From NCBI RefSeq assembly GCF_027587375.1, contig NZ_JAMXIC010000002.1:186001-250000 (forward strand): a stretch of 64,000 bases of DNA, written 5' to 3'. Both the position numbers and the translations under genes were made by a program. Shown piece after piece: positions 7,799 to 15,423 of the stretch; the first letter of the stretch is position 1; each line of letters opens with the position of its first letter. The notes below the pieces were generated by a model, which worked only from the letters and a program-made list of their open reading frames with translations, was not told the origin of the DNA and did no database searches. The DNA comes from Arthrobacter sp. B2a2-09. GTDB taxonomy: Bacteria > Actinomycetota > Actinomycetes > Actinomycetales > Micrococcaceae.

Positions 7799-8317
7799 CT
7801 ATTGGTTACTCGGCGCCAGTACAAGGAGGTTTGAGGCAATCTGTTTCCATTGACCGCACTTGCTCGTGGTCGCCACGGCGTTCGCGCTCTTCAGTGTATT
7901 TCCCGCCGCGCCGTGTGGAGATATCAACCAAGCCTGATCGCTATGGTCGTCGTTGCCGACTCGCAGCCCGTAGCCCTCGAAGCCCTTGACGTTGGTGCAG
8001 GCCAAGCCGAGCGGTTCGGCAGCTTTCCCAACGGTTGCGATGCAAATCTTGTCCGAACCGCGTGTAACAGCGAAGTATCGAGCGTTAGGGCCGTCGCCAA
8101 GAAACCGGGCGTCTGTGAGATTGGCGCCGGTTGGTGCAAAAGTGGCAATGAATGTGTCGGGTAACTTATCGGACTCCGCTTGCTGCGATAAGAATGCCGG
8201 CACAACGTCTGAAGCTGTTGATATCGACGGAGGGACGTTGAGCGTTGCTGCAGTAACCGCGATCCCGGAAACGCAGATTGCGCCGACGAGAATGGCTGTC
8301 TTTATTAATGTGCGCAT
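7799..8317 (-). CDS. Secreted hypothetical protein
   Basis: 172 residues from ATG (MRTLIKTAILVGAICVSGIAVTAATLN). GGGG lies 7 bases upstream of this ATG; the TTG seven codons earlier would have no ribosome site. The first ~30 residues are a Sec signal peptide. The mature part (DSFIATFAPTGANLTDARFLGDGPN-like, ARYFAVTRGSDKICIATVG, LACTNVKGFEGYGLRVG) looks like a small beta-sheet domain with three cysteines. No family recognised. A good sigma-70-type promoter lies just upstream, making this the first gene of the accessory run down to 6081. Confidence 0.65.
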   Translation of the reverse strand: MRTLIKTAILVGAICVSGIAVTAATLNVPPSISTASDVVPAFLSQQAESDKLPDTFIATFAPTGANLTDARFLGDGPNARYFAVTRGSDKICIATVGKAAEPLGLACTNVKGFEGYGLRVGNDDHSDQAWLISPHGAAGNTLKSANAVATTSKCGQWKQIASNLLVLAPSNQ

Positions 8318-8357
8318 GAATTTACCCCAAAATTTCAAACGTCCTTATGGGTTTTAA

Positions 8358-8386
8358 AAAATAGCAGAAACCAGAAATTGAGTCAA
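8358..8386 (-). promoter_or_regulatory. Sigma-70-type promoter of the accessory cluster
   Basis: On the minus strand, TTGACT and TATTTT are separated by exactly 17 bases. The -10 ends about 40 bases before the ATG of the 172-residue secreted protein. It is unusually AT-rich and close to consensus for this genome. Confidence 0.6.
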
Positions 8387-8570
8387 CGATAGTGTGGTCA
8401 GGCAAATGTAATAGTGCTTACAATCTCCTGTGCTCGTCTGGCATGGCATCCATGGGACATAATTCCGGCAATTACCGACCTGCCGAATGCAGTCAGCAGC
8501 GGTCGAGGCCGTGAAATCTCAACACGCCACCATTCCCGCCCAGCACATTGGAGAGGGGATCGTCGCGGCG

Positions 8571-8650
8571 CTAGCCCAGTGGCGCAGGCTCGAGATCCTG
8601 TGGGCCATGCTCCGCGACGGCACGATCTATACGCCGACGCCCGTGGCGGT
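8571..8650 (+). pseudogene. Possible IS110-family transposase C-terminal remnant
   Basis: The frame reads LAQWRRLEILWAMLRDGTIYTPTPV. This resembles the C-terminal end of IS110/IS116/IS902 transposases (a pattern such as LxxxLWALLRDGRxFTPxPP). Nothing upstream in this frame looks like the rest of the transposase. I infer a short fossil; the match is brief and from memory of the family. Confidence 0.4.
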
Positions 8651-8814
8651 GCCAACCGATCGCGGCTTGACGGCCGGCGCCTCGCCATGCCGTACGCTCG
8701 GACGCCGACAGAGCAGGTTCTACCGGATTATCGGCGCTTGTGGTTCAGTTCAGGTATGCCGTCTCGACGCGACTGCGGCCAGCCACCAGTGACGACGCCG
8801 GCTGAAAAGGAGGC

Positions 8815-8977
8815 ACCTTTCACTGCTGTAAAAAGGTGCCGGTGGCGCGGGGCGAAAAGTCCTCCAGAGTCAGGTTCGGGTGGACGCTATTCCCAACCGA
8901 CTGTCGATTTCGCGCACGGACAGGGCCTCGGCCATATGCAACCGCCGGATCTAGGCCCATTCGCCGATGTCAATCAT
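8815..8977 (-). pseudogene. IS21-family transposase (IstA) N-terminal remnant, broken by stops
   Basis: Reading leftward from 8977 gives MIDIGEWA-stop-IRRLHMAEALSVREIDSRLGI, then a second in-frame stop. It parallels the conserved start of IS21 IstA (MIxxEDWAEIRRLHxAEGxxIKAIARRLGxSRNTV), an N-terminal helix-turn-helix. At least two stops interrupt it and the rest of istA and istB are absent. It marks an old insertion at the edge of the accessory island. Confidence 0.55.
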
Positions 8978-9052
8978 CGTCCGAATCCTCTCAATCGCTC
9001 ACCGCGCAGCTCCGGCTGGACCATCGCCTCTTGACGGCCGAAGTTTTCGCGG

Positions 9053-10024
9053 TTATCTGGCGGTCGCCTTCTGTTCTTGGGGCGCATCGTTCCAGGCCTG
9101 GGCGGTCTCGATCCGTGGGGTGGCTTTCGCCGTGCGCCGCGCGACCAGGTTCACGGCAAGAAGCGCAGCGAGCGTGAGGGACACTCCTGCGATTTCGCCG
9201 CCCGAGGGCTGGTGTCCGCGGATGGCCTCGATGGTGAAGGCCGTGATTGGGACGAGGTTGATGAACAGCACCCCATTGGATGCTCCCAATGTGGCGACGG
9301 CATGATTCCAGGTGAGCACGGCCAGCACCGTGGCTGGAAGCGCCATGTAGAGGATCTGCCAGATGACAGCCCCGATGCCCCCGACAGTTATGGGTGGCTC
9401 GTTCCACGTCAGTGCGGTGGTGAGGACGATGATGGAAACTGTTCCCAGCAGGCAGGTGTGCGTGGTGAACCGAAGCAGGCTCAACTCAGGAAAGGCGCCG
9501 CGGCTGGTCGTATAGATGACCCACGCGATCACCCCGGCAAAGGTCAACGGGACGCCCAAACCCAGGCCATCGTGGAGGACCGCGGCCGGGTTGCCGTTCC
9601 CCAGAACCATGGCGACGCCGACGAGTGCGATGGCTGAGAAGAGGAAGACCAGGCCGGCGGGGCGCTTCCTGGTGCGGGCCCACATGATGAACAGAGTGAC
9701 CATCGGCAGGGTCGCCATAACCAAGGAGATGGTCTGTGGCGCCGAGTAGGCCAGACCGGCGTACATGAGCATGTTGAATCCTCCGAAGCCAATGGTTCCC
9801 ACCAGCCACAGGGCGGCGGCTCTCCGGCCGGGGATAAGCGCCCGGGGTCCCTCTTTCACGGCGAGTATGACCATGAAGACGATCGTTGCCACGATGAACC
9901 TGACGGCTGTCAGCTGGAACGGTCCTAGATGGGGAAATGCGGTTTTGGCGATGGTGAACATGCCTCCCCAGGCCAGGGCTGTTGCCAGGCCGCCGACGGC
10001 GGCGAGCGAAGCGGTGCGGTTCAT
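9053..10024 (-). CDS. EamA/DMT-family transporter
   Basis: 323 residues from MNRTASLAAVGGLATALAWGGMF, preceded by TTGGAG at a good distance. The frame stays open further upstream, but that part crosses the operator region. About ten membrane helices form two EamA repeats (first ~5-140, second ~150-290). The second repeat contains WNHAVATLGASNGVLFINLVPITAF, typical of the drug/metabolite transporter superfamily. Many relatives export amino acids or metabolites. It is divergent from an ArsR-type regulator with a palindrome between them, so expression is probably inducible. Confidence 0.9.
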   Translation of the reverse strand: MNRTASLAAVGGLATALAWGGMFTIAKTAFPHLGPFQLTAVRFIVATIVFMVILAVKEGPRALIPGRRAAALWLVGTIGFGGFNMLMYAGLAYSAPQTISLVMATLPMVTLFIMWARTRKRPAGLVFLFSAIALVGVAMVLGNGNPAAVLHDGLGLGVPLTFAGVIAWVIYTTSRGAFPELSLLRFTTHTCLLGTVSIIVLTTALTWNEPPITVGGIGAVIWQILYMALPATVLAVLTWNHAVATLGASNGVLFINLVPITAFTIEAIRGHQPSGGEIAGVSLTLAALLAVNLVARRTAKATPRIETAQAWNDAPQEQKATAR

Positions 10025-10034
10025 GAAGTCTCCA

Positions 10035-10066
10035 AGTGTTCGTAAATTGACGAATACACGAACACT
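10035..10066. promoter_or_regulatory. Inverted-repeat operator between EamA and ArsR genes
   Basis: Perfect 9-base arms AGTGTTCGT (10035-10043) and ACGAACACT (10058-10066) flank a 14-base spacer. Nested within is TTCGT-AAATTG-ACGAA (10039-10054). Three related half-sites in the divergent gap suit an ArsR-family dimer. Binding by the adjacent regulator is inferred. Confidence 0.65.
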
Positions 10067-10098
10067 GTACATGATGATGAGACAGAAGAAAGGCCTGC

Positions 10099-10416
10099 AT
10101 GAAACCCCTATTTCACCCCCGGGTGGAGGATCTGGACCTGTCCACAATCCTGCACGCCTGCGCCGATCCCACACGGCTTCGCCTCCTGGCCGACATCAAC
10201 ACCGAACCCGGTAAGACCTGCGGAACCTTCCAAACCGAACTTTCCAAGTCAACGCTTTCGGCACATTTCAAAGTGCTCCGGGAATCCGGTCTCATCCGCC
10301 AGGAACTCGGACCCGGCAACAGCCGGCTCAATTGGCCAAGGACAGCGGAAGTCCAGTCGCGATTTCCCGACGTCATCACCGCCATACTCAAGTCCGCCAC
10401 TCGTACTCACGGCTGA
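10099..10416 (+). CDS. ArsR-family winged-helix transcriptional regulator
   Basis: 105 residues, a normal ArsR length. The helix-turn-helix is readable as LDLSTILHACADPTRLRLLADINTEPGKTCGTFQTELSKSTLSAHFKVLRESGLIRQELGPGNSR. There is no CxC metal-binding motif in the alpha-3 helix; one cysteine lies in ILHACADP and one in KTCG, so metal sensing is not supported. It is divergent from the EamA exporter with a clear palindrome between, so it probably represses that exporter in response to an unknown ligand. Confidence 0.88.
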   Translation: MKPLFHPRVEDLDLSTILHACADPTRLRLLADINTEPGKTCGTFQTELSKSTLSAHFKVLRESGLIRQELGPGNSRLNWPRTAEVQSRFPDVITAILKSATRTHG

Positions 10417-10571
10417 AGCGGGGATCCTCCGATGCAGCATGCCGCCTTAGTCCGGGTCTGTGCCGCACGGGGAATCGGCATGACGGAGTTCACCCACGGC
10501 GTAGGACGGAACGGACTAACCGCAGCAGTGTATTCGTTGATATAGACACCACCGGTTACAGGAGGTGCACG

Positions 10572-11570
10572 ATGAGTACGTTGCCGGAACAAGCTTTTCC
10601 CAAGGACATCCCTGACGCTCCGTCGGATGACGAAGCCTTGGACGCCTACTCGCGGACAGTTATGCACGTCGCAGAAACAGTCACGCCGCATGTTGCAGCG
10701 TTGGAGATGAGCAGCGCCCGCAGGAACGGCCAAGTCAGGATCGGAAGTGGGTCGGCCGTGGTGTTTACGGGGGACGGCTATATGCTGACCAACGCCCACG
10801 TGGTGTCGGGTCTCCGCTCCGGGCGGGCAATATTCGCCGACGGAACCCATACCGACGTCGAACTCGTCGGTGCGGATCCCTTGTCCGATCTCGCCATTGT
10901 CCGCGGACACCACACGCCGCCGCCCGCTACCTTGGGCAACGCGGAGTCGCTGCACGTGGGTCAATTGGTGATCGCTGTGGGCAACCCGCTGGGGCTGGCA
11001 GGATCAGTGACCGCGGGCGTCGTCAGCGGGCTCGGACGTTCCATTCCGGTCAGGTCCGGCAGGCACAGCAGGGTCATCGAGGACGTCATCCAGACCGACG
11101 CAGCGTTGAACCCGGGCAATTCCGGGGGAGCCCTTGCCGATACCAAGGGGCGGATTGTTGGAATCAACACCGCCGTGGCTGGTTTGGGCCTCGGACTCGC
11201 TGTGCCCATCAACACCACCACTCAACGGATCATCGCCGCCCTGCTGAGGGACGGGAGGGTCCGCCGGGCATACCTTGGCTTGGTGAGCACCCCCATTCCC
11301 TTGGACGCGAGTGCGGTGATCCGGACAGGCCAGAAAGAAGCGCTGCGGGTGGTGGAAGTCATCGCCGGGTCTCCGGCGGAGCGGGCAGGACTACTTGCAG
11401 GCGATCTGGTCCTCAGCGCACAGTCGCGGGCGGTATCCAGTGCCGAGAGCCTTCAAAAACTCTTGTTTTCGCAGGCGATAGGGGAGCCGTTCCCCCTGAC
11501 GGTCCTGCGCGACGGCATAATCCATGGAATTGTGGCCGTGCCCAACGAAATGACTGACGCGGATTCATGA
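10572..11570 (+). CDS. Trypsin-like serine protease with PDZ domain (HtrA/DegP type)
   Basis: 332 residues from ATG, preceded by GGAGG (10561-10565). Catalytic residues are visible: TNAHVVSG (His), SDLAIVRG (Asp) and LNPGNSGGAL (Ser). The protease domain covers ~55-225. A PDZ domain follows (LRVVEVIAGSPAERAGLLAGDLVLSAQSRAVSSAESLQKLL, ~250-310). There is no signal peptide or N-terminal membrane helix, so unlike most HtrA proteins it looks cytoplasmic. It stands alone between the ArsR gene and a bidirectional terminator. Confidence 0.9.
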   Translation: MSTLPEQAFPKDIPDAPSDDEALDAYSRTVMHVAETVTPHVAALEMSSARRNGQVRIGSGSAVVFTGDGYMLTNAHVVSGLRSGRAIFADGTHTDVELVGADPLSDLAIVRGHHTPPPATLGNAESLHVGQLVIAVGNPLGLAGSVTAGVVSGLGRSIPVRSGRHSRVIEDVIQTDAALNPGNSGGALADTKGRIVGINTAVAGLGLGLAVPINTTTQRIIAALLRDGRVRRAYLGLVSTPIPLDASAVIRTGQKEALRVVEVIAGSPAERAGLLAGDLVLSAQSRAVSSAESLQKLLFSQAIGEPFPLTVLRDGIIHGIVAVPNEMTDADS

Positions 11571-11600
11571 GAGGCCGCGGCCATTTGAAACCAGTCCGCT

Positions 11601-11632
11601 AAAAAGCCGGGGCCAGTTGGCTCCGGCTTTTT
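11601..11632 (+). terminator. Bidirectional rho-independent terminator
   Basis: AAAAAGCCGG and CCGGCTTTTT pair around a short loop, giving U-runs on both strands. It lies 30 bases after the protease stop and 2 bases after the stop of the convergent small basic gene, so it serves both. Confidence 0.85.
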
Positions 11633-11633
11633 G

Positions 11634-11774
11634 CTACTTCTTCCTCATCCTCAAATGGGCCACCGGATCCACAGCGGCGTCCGATTCGTGCTTGGCACGC
11701 TTCACTGCCCGTTTCTCCTTGATGGACTTGATACTCTTCTTTGCCTCGTGCTGGTGCGGCGCTTTGTCAGGCAT
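11634..11774 (-). CDS. Small basic hypothetical protein (46 residues)
   Basis: Starts MPDKAPHQHEAKKSIKSIKEKRAVKRAKHESDAAV and ends HLRMRKK. It is Lys/Arg-rich with no hydrophobic segment. AGGGAG stands 7 bases before this ATG, which supports it over the frame's earlier ATG. The terminator begins immediately after its stop. Its charge suggests nucleic-acid contact or an intrinsically disordered protein; function unknown. I have an impression of similar short proteins in Arthrobacter but cannot verify it here. Confidence 0.6.
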   Translation of the reverse strand: MPDKAPHQHEAKKSIKSIKEKRAVKRAKHESDAAVDPVAHLRMRKK

Positions 11775-11895
11775 GTCATGCTCCCTAACTACGGATCTTC
11801 CGTGCAGATCCTGCAAAGAGGGTCCTGAAAGGCCCTCTCCTTGTAAGCTACGCCTGTTTCAGGCGAAAGCAACCGGCCGCTGAACGCTCAAGTAG

Positions 11896-12270
11896 CTAGG
11901 CTTCGGAAGCCGGGACGTCCACAATGCCAACGAACCGCGAACCGATTCCTTCGTACTCGCTGCGGACCTCGCCGGGCAGGATTCCGGGAACCTCGCTGTT
12001 CCGGTGGTGGCCACAGAAAACGTACGTGAACTCCGGCCACCATTTCTTGGGACGCGCAGCCTCGGTGTAACCGCACACGACGCAGCTCAGGTGCACCCAA
12101 ACAGGACGCTTGCCGGTGCGGTTGGCGCGGGATTGGACGAGCCACTGCGGTGGATTGTCTTGCAGCTCGCTCAGCTCGGCTTTCGAAAGCCTGGAGGGGA
12201 TGCCGTGGCGTTGGGCCATTTCCATCGAAATATCAAGGGCCAGTGCGGCGTCACGTCTGCTAATCACCAT
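11896..12270 (-). CDS. Hypothetical protein with candidate zinc site
   Basis: 124 residues. The N-terminal half (RRDAALALDISMEMAQRHGIPSRLSKAELSELQDNPPQWLVQSRANR) is helical and resembles the DNPPxWL element of small actinobacterial DUF proteins. The middle has CVVCGYTE followed 20 residues later by FCGHHRN, a plausible Cys/His zinc site. The family is not known to me. It is divergent from the DHA2 exporter gene, with about 80 bases between the two starts. Confidence 0.65.
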   Translation of the reverse strand: MVISRRDAALALDISMEMAQRHGIPSRLSKAELSELQDNPPQWLVQSRANRTGKRPVWVHLSCVVCGYTEAARPKKWWPEFTYVFCGHHRNSEVPGILPGEVRSEYEGIGSRFVGIVDVPASEA

Positions 12271-12349
12271 TCAACGATACGGGACTATCGCGGTCGCAGG
12301 ATCCGGAGGATTCCGGGCGGCAGGGTTCAAGCAGGCGTAGGCTGTGCTC

Positions 12350-13795
12350 ATGACCGACGCAGCGGCCCTGCTGCCAAGCACTCCGCTGCAAAAGCGGGTC
12401 CTTGTTGTGGCTATTGTGGCTTCCTTCATCGCCATTTTGGATGGCTTCGTGGTGAACCTCGCGCTCCCGGCGATTGGCCGCGAACTGGGTGGTGGGCTTG
12501 TCATCCAGCAATGGGTGGTGGATGCCTACCTTTTGACCTTGGGCGCGCTGATCCTGGTCGCCGGATCCCTGTCCGACCACTTCGGCCGCGCGCGCATCCT
12601 GGAATGGGGACTCGCCGGCTTCACCCTCACCTCTGTCACGTGCGGTCTCGCCTGGAACGGGGAGGTGCTGGTGGTATCGCGGGCCTTGCAGGGGATCGCC
12701 GGGGCCCTGCTTGTCCCGAGTTCGCTCGCCATGATCGTCACGTTCTTCTCCGGGCCCGCGCAGTCCAAGGCAATCGGCCAGTGGTCCGGTTGGACCAGCG
12801 CGGCCGCTATCGTAGCCCCGCTGATCGGCGGCGCGTCGGTCGATCTGTTGTCCTGGCGCGTCATCTTCTTTATCAATGTGATTCCGGCCGTCGCCATCTG
12901 GCCGATCCTCGCGGGGCTGCGGAAGTCCGATGCCGCCACGGACACGAGCAAGAAGATCGATTACCTCGGAGCGTTCCTGGCCATGGTGGGACTCGGTGGC
13001 CCGGTCTACGCTTTCATCGAACAGGGACGGATGGGCTGGGGGAACATGGTGGTCTGGATGCCGCTCGCCCTCGGAGCCGTTGGCCTGGTCCTCTTCCTGG
13101 TCCACGAAGCAAGGACCCCGGAACCAATGCTGCCCCTGCGGCTCTTCGGCATCCGAAATTTCGGTTGGGGGAACATCGCCACGCTGGCCATTTACGGCGC
13201 CCTGTCTCTGGGCTTCTTCTCCGTAGGCATCTACTTGCAACAAGTCGGAGGAATGAAAGCCACCACTGCCGGCATCGCGTTGCTTCCCGCGACTGTCCTC
13301 CTGATGTTCACGGCCTCATTCTTCGGCGGGCTGGCTGGCAAGCATGGTCCGCGGTGGTTCATGACGGCCGGACCGTTCATCTGTGGAATCGGGTTCCTCA
13401 TGACCTTGGCCGTCCAGGAGCCTTTGAACTACTGGACGCAGGTGCTACCCGGGCAGATCGTCTTCGGGATCGGCCTCAGTACCTTGGTGGCGCCCCTGAC
13501 CGCGGCCATCCTGGGCGCGGTACCCACCGAAGAGGCAGGGATCGGCTCCGCAGTGAACAATGCCGTGGCCCGTATTGCCGGCTTGATCTGCATCGCATTT
13601 GCCGGGCTCATCATCGGTCCGGTCTTCAGCCGCCAAGGTCTCATGAATGCCGTGGTGGTCACCGCGGTGCTGTTCTTCCTCGGGGCGGCGGCATCCGCCG
13701 TCGGGATCCGGAACCCGGTCTTGGGCGCTGCGGTGATGGACTCTCCGGAAGGTCCAGCGCCCGACGACGGCGGGACGGCTGCCCAGCGCGCCTGA
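12350..13795 (+). CDS. MFS exporter, DHA2 (14-TM) family
   Basis: 481 residues with about 14 hydrophobic segments. DHA2 marks include [21 protein letters not shown] (TM1, motif D1), [18 protein letters not shown] (motif A) and [18 protein letters not shown]. The family exports drugs, dyes or metabolites by proton antiport. Start choice: TAGGCT (12338-12343) is followed by exactly six bases and then ATG, so the mRNA probably begins at this ATG. The GTG at 12344 would lie before the transcript. The gene ends close to the convergent DtxR gene. Confidence 0.88.
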   Translation: MTDAAALLPSTPLQKRVLVVAIVASFIAILDGFVVNLALPAIGRELGGGLVIQQWVVDAYLLTLGALILVAGSLSDHFGRARILEWGLAGFTLTSVTCGLAWNGEVLVVSRALQGIAGALLVPSSLAMIVTFFSGPAQSKAIGQWSGWTSAAAIVAPLIGGASVDLLSWRVIFFINVIPAVAIWPILAGLRKSDAATDTSKKIDYLGAFLAMVGLGGPVYAFIEQGRMGWGNMVVWMPLALGAVGLVLFLVHEARTPEPMLPLRLFGIRNFGWGNIATLAIYGALSLGFFSVGIYLQQVGGMKATTAGIALLPATVLLMFTASFFGGLAGKHGPRWFMTAGPFICGIGFLMTLAVQEPLNYWTQVLPGQIVFGIGLSTLVAPLTAAILGAVPTEEAGIGSAVNNAVARIAGLICIAFAGLIIGPVFSRQGLMNAVVVTAVLFFLGAAASAVGIRNPVLGAAVMDSPEGPAPDDGGTAAQRA

Positions 13796-13853
13796 ACAGT
13801 GCTCTCCAAGACGCAGTTCCGTCCAAGATACAGTGCGGTCCCGGGCAGCTTCG

Positions 13854-14567
13854 TCAGCCTTCCGCGAGGACGCAGCCTTCATGTTCGGCGTCCGTGGCTA
13901 CCCACAGTGCCGAGGTGACCTCGTCGGCGAGATCGTAGTCGCGGCTGCCCGGGCCCTTCCCGACTCGGACCACCAGCGCACCGCCGAACGGTTTGCGGCC
14001 AATCACCTGGATGCTGGCATCAAGGTCGATTTCCTCTGCGGACAAGTAGCGCAGCAGCTCCGGGTTTTCGTCGCTGATTCGGGTGATCTTGCCGGAATGG
14101 CCGTCGTCGAGCTCTATCATCCGGTGCGCATGCGGCAGCGTCACTGAACCGTCCGCGGCGGGGATGGGGTCACCATGGGGATCGCGCCCGGGGTTGCCCA
14201 GCTTGGCGGCCATGCGATCGATGAAGGTGTCCGAGACGGCGTGCTCGAGCATCTCGGCCTCGTCGTGGACTTCATCCCAGCTGTAGCCCAACTCCCTCAC
14301 GAGGTAGGTCTCGATCAGGCGGTGCCGGCGGACCATGCCCAGGGCAAGCTGCATTCCCTGGGGGGTCAAAGTGATGGCGCTGTACGGCTGGTGATCCACC
14401 AGGCCTTGGTCCTTGAGCTTGCGGACCATCTCCGAGACGGAGGAATTGGCGACGCCGAGCCGCTGCGCGAGCTGTGAGGAGGTGATGGGTTTGTCCTGCC
14501 ACTCCGTAAAGGAGTAGATGACCTTGACGTAGTCCTCGATCGAGGAGGAGGGCGCACTGGTCTTCAC
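13854..14567 (-). CDS. DtxR/MntR-family metal-dependent regulator
   Basis: 237 residues from a GTG start (VKTSAPSSSIEDYVKVIYSFTEW). The N-terminal winged helix is clear (PITSSQLAQRLGVANSSVSEMVRKLKDQGLVDHQPYSAITLTPQGMQLA). Next come the dimerisation and metal-binding segment (RRHRLIETYLVRELGYSWDEVHDEAEMLEHAVSDTFIDRM) and a C-terminal SH3/FeoA-like domain from ~150. It senses Fe2+ or Mn2+ in this family. TAGGCT lies 7 bases before the GTG, suggesting a leaderless transcript and fixing the start. It is not next to a metal transporter, so targets are elsewhere. Confidence 0.9.
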   Translation of the reverse strand: MKTSAPSSSIEDYVKVIYSFTEWQDKPITSSQLAQRLGVANSSVSEMVRKLKDQGLVDHQPYSAITLTPQGMQLALGMVRRHRLIETYLVRELGYSWDEVHDEAEMLEHAVSDTFIDRMAAKLGNPGRDPHGDPIPAADGSVTLPHAHRMIELDDGHSGKITRISDENPELLRYLSAEEIDLDASIQVIGRKPFGGALVVRVGKGPGSRDYDLADEVTSALWVATDAEHEGCVLAEG

Positions 14568-14596
14568 GGTTCCAAGCCTATCGTGAACCGGCCGAA

Positions 14597-15373
14597 TCAG
14601 GCTTTGCGCGCCCGCCAGCTCTGCGTGAGATAGGGCAAGGGGATGACCTCGCCGTCGGCATGCCCCAGATGTTCGAAGAGGTACCACTGAAGATTGCCCA
14701 TGACCTTGGCCCGGGTGGCGTCATTCGCCCTCAGATAGTAGCTGCGCGACTTCACGAGTTCGAGGATGTCGGCCGGAGTCACCGGATCCTCCCAGCGCGT
14801 CACGTGACTTTCGAGGCCGGCGAACTCCGGGCCCACCACGGGCCGGAAGTCCGGTTTGTGGACATCGCCGGCATGCATGATGCGGGACAAACGGTGGACC
14901 CAGGGCACCGAAGTGTCCAATTGGTTCCAGATCAAGCCGAGAACGCCCTGGGGCCGCAGGATCCGGGCGATCTCGGTGCTGGCGGCGAGGGGATCGCACC
15001 AGTGCCAGGCTTGGGCAACGCTGACGACGTCGAATGCTGAGTCCGCCAGTCCAGTTGCCTCGGCCGTGCCCTCCAGGGCGATCACTTGTGGATACGTTTT
15101 GCGCAGTTGCGTGAGCATGTCCGTGGAGGGGTCCACTGCGGACACAGCCAGCCCGCGCTCGACCAGGAGAGCCGTGAATTTTCCAGTGCCGGCGCCGATG
15201 TCTGCCGCCTCCCGAGCGCCTACAGGTAGCAGCCAGTCGGCCGAATCCGCAGGGTAGCCGGGCCGGACACGGTCATAGTGTTCTCCGCCATCCTGGAAAC
15301 TCTGGCCGAGTTCAAGGCGCCGTTCCTCATAGAGCTTGGGGCCGGCTGAGGTGCCTTTGGATCGCGGGGCCAC
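14597..15373 (-). CDS. Class I SAM-dependent methyltransferase
   Basis: 258 residues from a GTG start preceded by GAAGGAG. The Rossmann motif I is REAADIGAGTGKFTALLVERG (~50-70). Motif II acid VSAVDPSTDML and the FDVVSVAQAWHWCD block follow. The overall pattern is that of the UbiE/Trans-aconitate-like methyltransferase-11 group. The substrate is unknown. It sits 50 bases downstream of the riboswitch-controlled aminotransferase gene on the same strand and may be co-transcribed, but there is no other link. Confidence 0.88.
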   Translation of the reverse strand: MAPRSKGTSAGPKLYEERRLELGQSFQDGGEHYDRVRPGYPADSADWLLPVGAREAADIGAGTGKFTALLVERGLAVSAVDPSTDMLTQLRKTYPQVIALEGTAEATGLADSAFDVVSVAQAWHWCDPLAASTEIARILRPQGVLGLIWNQLDTSVPWVHRLSRIMHAGDVHKPDFRPVVGPEFAGLESHVTRWEDPVTPADILELVKSRSYYLRANDATRAKVMGNLQWYLFEHLGHADGEVIPLPYLTQSWRARKA

Positions 15374-15423
15374 GCAGGAACTCCTTCGTAGGACATGAAA
15401 AATACCCTACGAATCTACCGCAA

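Noticed and set aside
8414..9034. 206-residue plus-strand frame in the gap before the EamA gene
   Set aside because: No coherent family pattern; the stretch overlaps two transposase fossils in other frames and looks like decayed DNA.
9053..10174. Longer EamA start upstream of 10024
   Set aside because: The extra ~50 residues would be read through the inverted-repeat operator; the ATG at 10024 has a good ribosome site.
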